This document shows positions 4,579-7,899 of a DNA stretch of 7,899 nucleotides, in pieces. How positions within the stretch are numbered: position 1 is the stretch's first letter; the number at the start of each line of letters is the position of its first letter. Below the pieces are notes generated by a model, which was not told the DNA's origin, ran no database searches, and saw only the letters and a program-made list of their open reading frames with translations. A program made the position numbers and the translations under genes. The stretch lies in assembly GCA_017381835.1 (NCBI GenBank), contig JAFOBK010000196.1, positions 1-7,899 on the forward strand, in the 5' to 3' direction. The stretch is from Oscillospiraceae bacterium. GTDB lineage: Bacteria > Bacillota_A > Clostridia > Oscillospirales > Oscillospiraceae.

Positions 4579-7500
4579 CAGAACCTCCGCAATGCCACGG
4601 TTTTGACATTCTCAATGATCTTATCAATAACCTCAAAGTCCAGTTTCAATCCTCTGTCCTTCTCGTAGTCATAGAACAGATCATCAATGTCCTGGGAGAT
4701 CCGATCGTGGATCGTCTGGTTATTCGTCCAGTCGACCTGGCTGTGCTTTGCGATAATGGCAGTAATCTCAATCGCGATCTCTGCAGCAAAATCCGCCGTC
4801 ATCTCTTCTACCTGAGCTTCATCAAACAGCGCAGAAAGCACACCGTAGAACGCCTGGGCATGGACATTATGCTTGATAGACTCCGGATAGCTGACGGTAC
4901 TCTTGCCTGCATGGTAATCCTCCATGATACTGCGCATCTTTGCCAGATACTCTGCTTCGCTGATCACCTTCTCCTTGTACTGCTCCAGCGCATCCTTGAT
5001 CCGCTTGGAGAAGCTATCGTAGTACGCAGGGTTCTCGGTATACTTGGAACTGATGCTTCTCGACAGTCTGCTGGTGATGGCATCTGCCTTCGCCCGCAGG
5101 GATCCCAGCTCTTCCAGTTCTCTTTCAAAGTCATCCTTGTTCAGGATGTCCACAGGATTGGAAATCTGCTTCAGACCGGCAACAGGCAGATGCGTATCCA
5201 GCAGATTCTGCATCAGAGGCTCATATTCGCTATTGTCGATAGCATCGCAGTAACGAATCTTCACGCTGCGGCGAACCTTCGAGAAGAAGACAAACGTATC
5301 CTGATAGCGCTTCAATTCATCCTTCGGAATCGCAGCATATACCTGTTCAGAATTTAGCGCCAGATTCAGCGCCCTGCCGAAGGAACACAGCCGATTATAG
5401 AAACTCTCCCGCTTCTTTTCATCTGCCAGCGCGACCTCAATTGCTTCCGTATCTTTCTTGTTCTTCACATCGTCGAACAGATCAACCAAGTTTGTGTAGG
5501 CATCACGAAGCCGCCCCAATGCTTCCAGGACATCGACCACGACACCCTTCAGATCACCGCCGTCAAAGTTTTCCAAGCCTGCACCGCTGTACATATCCAT
5601 GGCTGCATCTAGTTTCTGAATCAGTCCTCGGTAGTCAACAATCAGACCATATTCCTTGCCCTCCCGCAGACGGTTGGTTCGGGCAATGGCCTGGAGCAAG
5701 CCATGCTCCTTCAGTTCCTTGTCGATGTACAGCACCTGACAAACCGGTGCATCGAAGCCCGTCAGCAGTTTGCTACACACGATGAGAATGTCGATCTCGC
5801 CATCGCAGAACTTATTCTTCATTGCTTCTTCGTAGGCATCCGCATCACCGTACTGCTTCATCATCTTTTCCCAGTACTCGATGACCATATCATCGGTGCC
5901 TTCGTCGATATCATCCACACTTTCACGCATGTCGGGAGGGGAAATCACAACCGCACAGGTCAGATCGCCAAACTGCTCGAAGCATTTCAGATATCGGATA
6001 GCATCACGCTTGTAGTTGGTGGCCAGCATGGCCTTGAAGCCGGGATCCTTGAAGCCCAGGAGGAAATGGTTGTTGATATCCAGGGCGATTCGTTTGATTC
6101 TGGCATCCGTGGAGGTCAGTCGGCGGATGCTGCTCCATTTCTGGCGCAGATCTTCTTTCTGCGCATCTGTCAGGCGTTTCGTGGTCTGCTTGAACCACAT
6201 ATCGATGTTTTCCTCGTCTACCTTCTGTTCAACGAACCGTCCTTCGTAAATCAGAGGAACAATCGCACCGTCCTCAACACCGTCTCGAATCGTGTACTTG
6301 TGGATCAGTTTGCCGAATTTGGCCATCGTGTTCTTCTCACGCTTCATCAGCGGCGTACCGGTAAAGCCGATGTAACAGGCGTTGGGGAAAACAGTTCGCA
6401 TCTTGGTGGCCATGGCGCCATAATTGGAGCGGTGGCTCTCGTCGATCAGGACAAACACATCCTGAGAATAATTCTTGGCATCCAGCCGCTCTGCGGTAAT
6501 GAACTTATTGATGATGCTGGTAATCACATCAGCCTTGCCGCTGGTGACCAGCTCCACCAGATGCCGTCCGCTGGTGGCTCGTGCAGGATTCAGCCGAGTG
6601 TGGGCAAATGTGGCTGCGATCTGACCGTCCAATTCCTTACGATCGGTGACGATGACCACACGGGGATTGCAGGATGCCAGCTCCATCAGGATGTATTTCG
6701 CCAGCATGACCATCGTCAGGCTCTTGCCGCTGCCCTGGGTGTGCCAGATGACACCGCTCTGCCGGTTTCCCTTGGAATCCTTCTCCTTAATGGTCTTTAT
6801 GATCTCCTTAATGGCGAAATACTGCTGATAACGGGCGATCTTCTTCACATTGGCATCGAACAGAACGAAATAGCGCACCAGCTCCATGACCCGCTCCCGG
6901 CTCAGCAGCGAAATGATGTTTCTGTCCTGTTCCGTGGGGATCCGATCCGGCACCAGGGTCGCCAATGCGTTCTGCGAAAAAGCCTCGTCTTCCTCTTTCC
7001 ACACATTCCAGAACTTCTTGGGCGTGCCGGTGGTGGCGTATTTTACCGCATTTTTGTTGGTGGCCATGACGATTTGGGCATACTTGTATAGTTGGGGGAT
7101 GTACTCGGCCTGCTGGTTGCGGATGTTCTGCTCCACGGCCTGATCCACGGAGACATGGGGAGCCTTGCACTCGATCACGGCGAAGGGAATGCCGTTGATG
7201 AAAAGCACGATATCCGGACGAGCATCGTGCCGCTTGTCCCGGCTGTCTACGGCGAATTCCTCGGTCACATGGAAGAGGTTGTTGTCCCAGTTGTCCCAGT
7301 CGATGTATTTCAGATTGAAGCTGAGGGACTTGCCGCCGCCCACGGTTTCGGGATAGCTTTTGCCCAGCAGGAGGGCATCGTAAATCTTCTCACTGGTGCG
7401 CACCAGACCGTCCACCAGCGGCTCGTCCAGCTCGTCCATAGCTCGCTCGATGTTGGCGGCGGAGAACTCATTTTCTGCACCGGCATAGGTGTAGCGGTTC

Positions 7501-7667
7501 AGTCTGCGCAGCTGCCCACGGAGGATATCTTTCAGCAGAACATGGTATCTGCTGCCCCGCTGTTTCTCGCAGTCCTCCGGGGAGATGTAGGTATATCCCA
7601 TGGACTGGAGCAGTTCAATGGCCGGAATCTGGCTGACATTGCGCTCCAGATAGGCGTTTTGGTCCAT
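4578..7667 (-). CDS. hsdR: Type I restriction enzyme R subunit (HsdR)
   Basis: This 1029-residue subunit translocates DNA using ATP and cleaves it, working in a complex with HsdM and HsdS. The N-terminal PD-(D/E)xK nuclease is visible as D152 in ARPDIVLF with E166-C-K168 in AVIECKAP, followed by a glutamine-rich helix. Helicase motifs follow in order: Walker A HTQGSGKS (309-316), DESH (409-412), TGTP (436-439), LLTGFDAP (634-641) and QAIARTNR (659-666). The remaining ~360 residues are the helical C-terminal part expected to contact the methylase core. All catalytic residues and the normal length are present, so it should be active. The start is set at ATG 7667, seven bases after GGAGG (7675-7679); an in-frame ATG at 7703 has no comparable site and lies before that GGAGG. 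The metallopeptidase gene overlaps its stop codon. No hsdM or hsdS is in the window. Confidence 0.95.
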   Translation of the reverse strand: MDQNAYLERNVSQIPAIELLQSMGYTYISPEDCEKQRGSRYHVLLKDILRGQLRRLNRYTYAGAENEFSAANIERAMDELDEPLVDGLVRTSEKIYDALLLGKSYPETVGGGKSLSFNLKYIDWDNWDNNLFHVTEEFAVDSRDKRHDARPDIVLFINGIPFAVIECKAPHVSVDQAVEQNIRNQQAEYIPQLYKYAQIVMATNKNAVKYATTGTPKKFWNVWKEEDEAFSQNALATLVPDRIPTEQDRNIISLLSRERVMELVRYFVLFDANVKKIARYQQYFAIKEIIKTIKEKDSKGNRQSGVIWHTQGSGKSLTMVMLAKYILMELASCNPRVVIVTDRKELDGQIAATFAHTRLNPARATSGRHLVELVTSGKADVITSIINKFITAERLDAKNYSQDVFVLIDESHRSNYGAMATKMRTVFPNACYIGFTGTPLMKREKNTMAKFGKLIHKYTIRDGVEDGAIVPLIYEGRFVEQKVDEENIDMWFKQTTKRLTDAQKEDLRQKWSSIRRLTSTDARIKRIALDINNHFLLGFKDPGFKAMLATNYKRDAIRYLKCFEQFGDLTCAVVISPPDMRESVDDIDEGTDDMVIEYWEKMMKQYGDADAYEEAMKNKFCDGEIDILIVCSKLLTGFDAPVCQVLYIDKELKEHGLLQAIARTNRLREGKEYGLIVDYRGLIQKLDAAMDMYSGAGLENFDGGDLKGVVVDVLEALGRLRDAYTNLVDLFDDVKNKKDTEAIEVALADEKKRESFYNRLCSFGRALNLALNSEQVYAAIPKDELKRYQDTFVFFSKVRRSVKIRYCDAIDNSEYEPLMQNLLDTHLPVAGLKQISNPVDILNKDDFERELEELGSLRAKADAITSRLSRSISSKYTENPAYYDSFSKRIKDALEQYKEKVISEAEYLAKMRSIMEDYHAGKSTVSYPESIKHNVHAQAFYGVLSALFDEAQVEEMTADFAAEIAIEITAIIAKHSQVDWTNNQTIHDRISQDIDDLFYDYEKDRGLKLDFEVIDKIIENVKTVALRRF

Positions 7668-7707
7668 GATTTTGCCTCCATTCGGATTGATTTCAAAAAG
7701 CACGAAT

Positions 7708-7734
7708 AGCGGGGCGGGATTATCCCGCCTCGCT
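7708..7734 (-). other. Strong hairpin between the upstream gene and hsdR
   Basis: GGCGGG (7713-7718) pairs with CCCGCC (7724-7729) around a five-base loop. After one mismatch (7712/7730) four more pairs form (7708-7711 with 7731-7734). It begins two bases past the stop codon at 7736. On the minus strand a T-run (CTTTTTG) starts seven bases beyond the stem, so termination would be weak or partial. It could reduce hsdR transcription relative to the upstream gene or protect a transcript end. Confidence 0.6.
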
Positions 7735-7735
7735 C

Positions 7736-7899
7736 TTAATAAAAACGCATTGTAGCAAAATAGGTCAAGGTCATTTGCAGAATTTCGGAAGGGCTTTTTC
7801 CGGCATCAATAATCGCTTTCAGCTCTCGCTTCATTTTCTCACTGTAATTAGGACTGTTATCCACGGTCTGCTTCAGTGCTTCCTTTGTCAGATGTTCCG
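7736..7899 (-). CDS. C-terminal 53 residues of an unidentified leftward gene
   Basis: An open frame enters from the right edge and ends at TAA (7738 to 7736). The visible residues are hydrophilic and helical, with a lysine/glutamate-rich part (KMKRELKAIIDAG, residues 21-33 of the fragment), then SPSEILQMTLTYF, and finish in ATMRFY. I do not recognise the family and find no motif. It is not the typical end of HsdS or HsdM that I could name. The other two frames on this strand contain early stops, which supports the reading. It lies upstream of hsdR in the same direction, so it may belong to the same operon. Confidence 0.6.
   Translation of the reverse strand, partial: EHLTKEALKQTVDNSPNYSEKMKRELKAIIDAGKSPSEILQMTLTYFATMRFY

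Noticed and set aside
5703..7091. Long rightward open frame (462 codons) opposite hsdR, with several shorter ones nearby
   Set aside because: It is fully antisense to a full-length, motif-complete hsdR. The product is histidine- and glutamine-rich with no domain, as expected of an antisense shadow.
7668..7703. Upstream ATG at 7703 as the hsdR start
   Set aside because: It would add 12 residues that include the ribosome binding site of the ATG at 7667, and has no comparable site of its own.
1..7899. CRISPR array, tRNA or rRNA genes, integrase attachment site
   Set aside because: No regularly spaced repeats, no cloverleaf-like segments and no recombinase gene were found on either strand by eye.

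Overview
The window looks like a piece of a chromosomal accessory island from a low-to-mid-GC Bacillota, most likely a gut-type Clostridia/Oscillospiraceae. This rests on the strong GGAGG-type ribosome binding sites, the roughly even base composition, an IS4-family element of the kind common in Clostridia, and a protein I recognise as DUF6076-like. The genus cannot be read from the sequence.

Left part (1-2186). A RecA-fold ATPase of the RepA/AAA_25 type runs leftwards off the window edge. A short control region (651-788) separates it from a rightward pair: a 323-residue DUF6076-like protein with a four-cysteine zinc-finger-like cluster, and a 100-residue unassigned protein. The control region holds a good rightward promoter, a weaker leftward promoter and a perfect 14-bp inverted repeat lying across both transcription units. 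A second, 9-bp inverted repeat covers the ribosome binding site of the 100-residue gene.

Middle (2187-3840). A complete IS4-family insertion sequence of about 1613 bp, with 13-bp imperfect terminal inverted repeats, an intact 436-residue transposase carrying a full DDE/YREK signature, and a 10-bp target duplication. Deleting the element and one duplication copy in silico restores one hairpin with an A-run on its left and a T-run on its right. The element therefore appears to have landed in the loop of a bidirectional terminator shared by two convergent operons. It carries its own terminators near both ends, facing incoming transcription from each side.

Right part (3841-7899). A leftward operon encodes a full-length type I restriction subunit HsdR (1029 residues) and, overlapping it by one base, a YgjP/M48-like zinc metallopeptidase. 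A strong hairpin separates hsdR from the end of another leftward gene, of which only 53 C-terminal residues are visible. No hsdM or hsdS is in view; if the system is complete they should lie beyond the right edge.

Taken together: a restriction module next to a probable mobile-element replication/regulation module, meeting tail-to-tail at a terminator interrupted by an IS. I see no tRNA, rRNA or CRISPR array. The least understood parts are the DUF6076-like/100-residue gene pair with its control region, and the IS-in-terminator arrangement.
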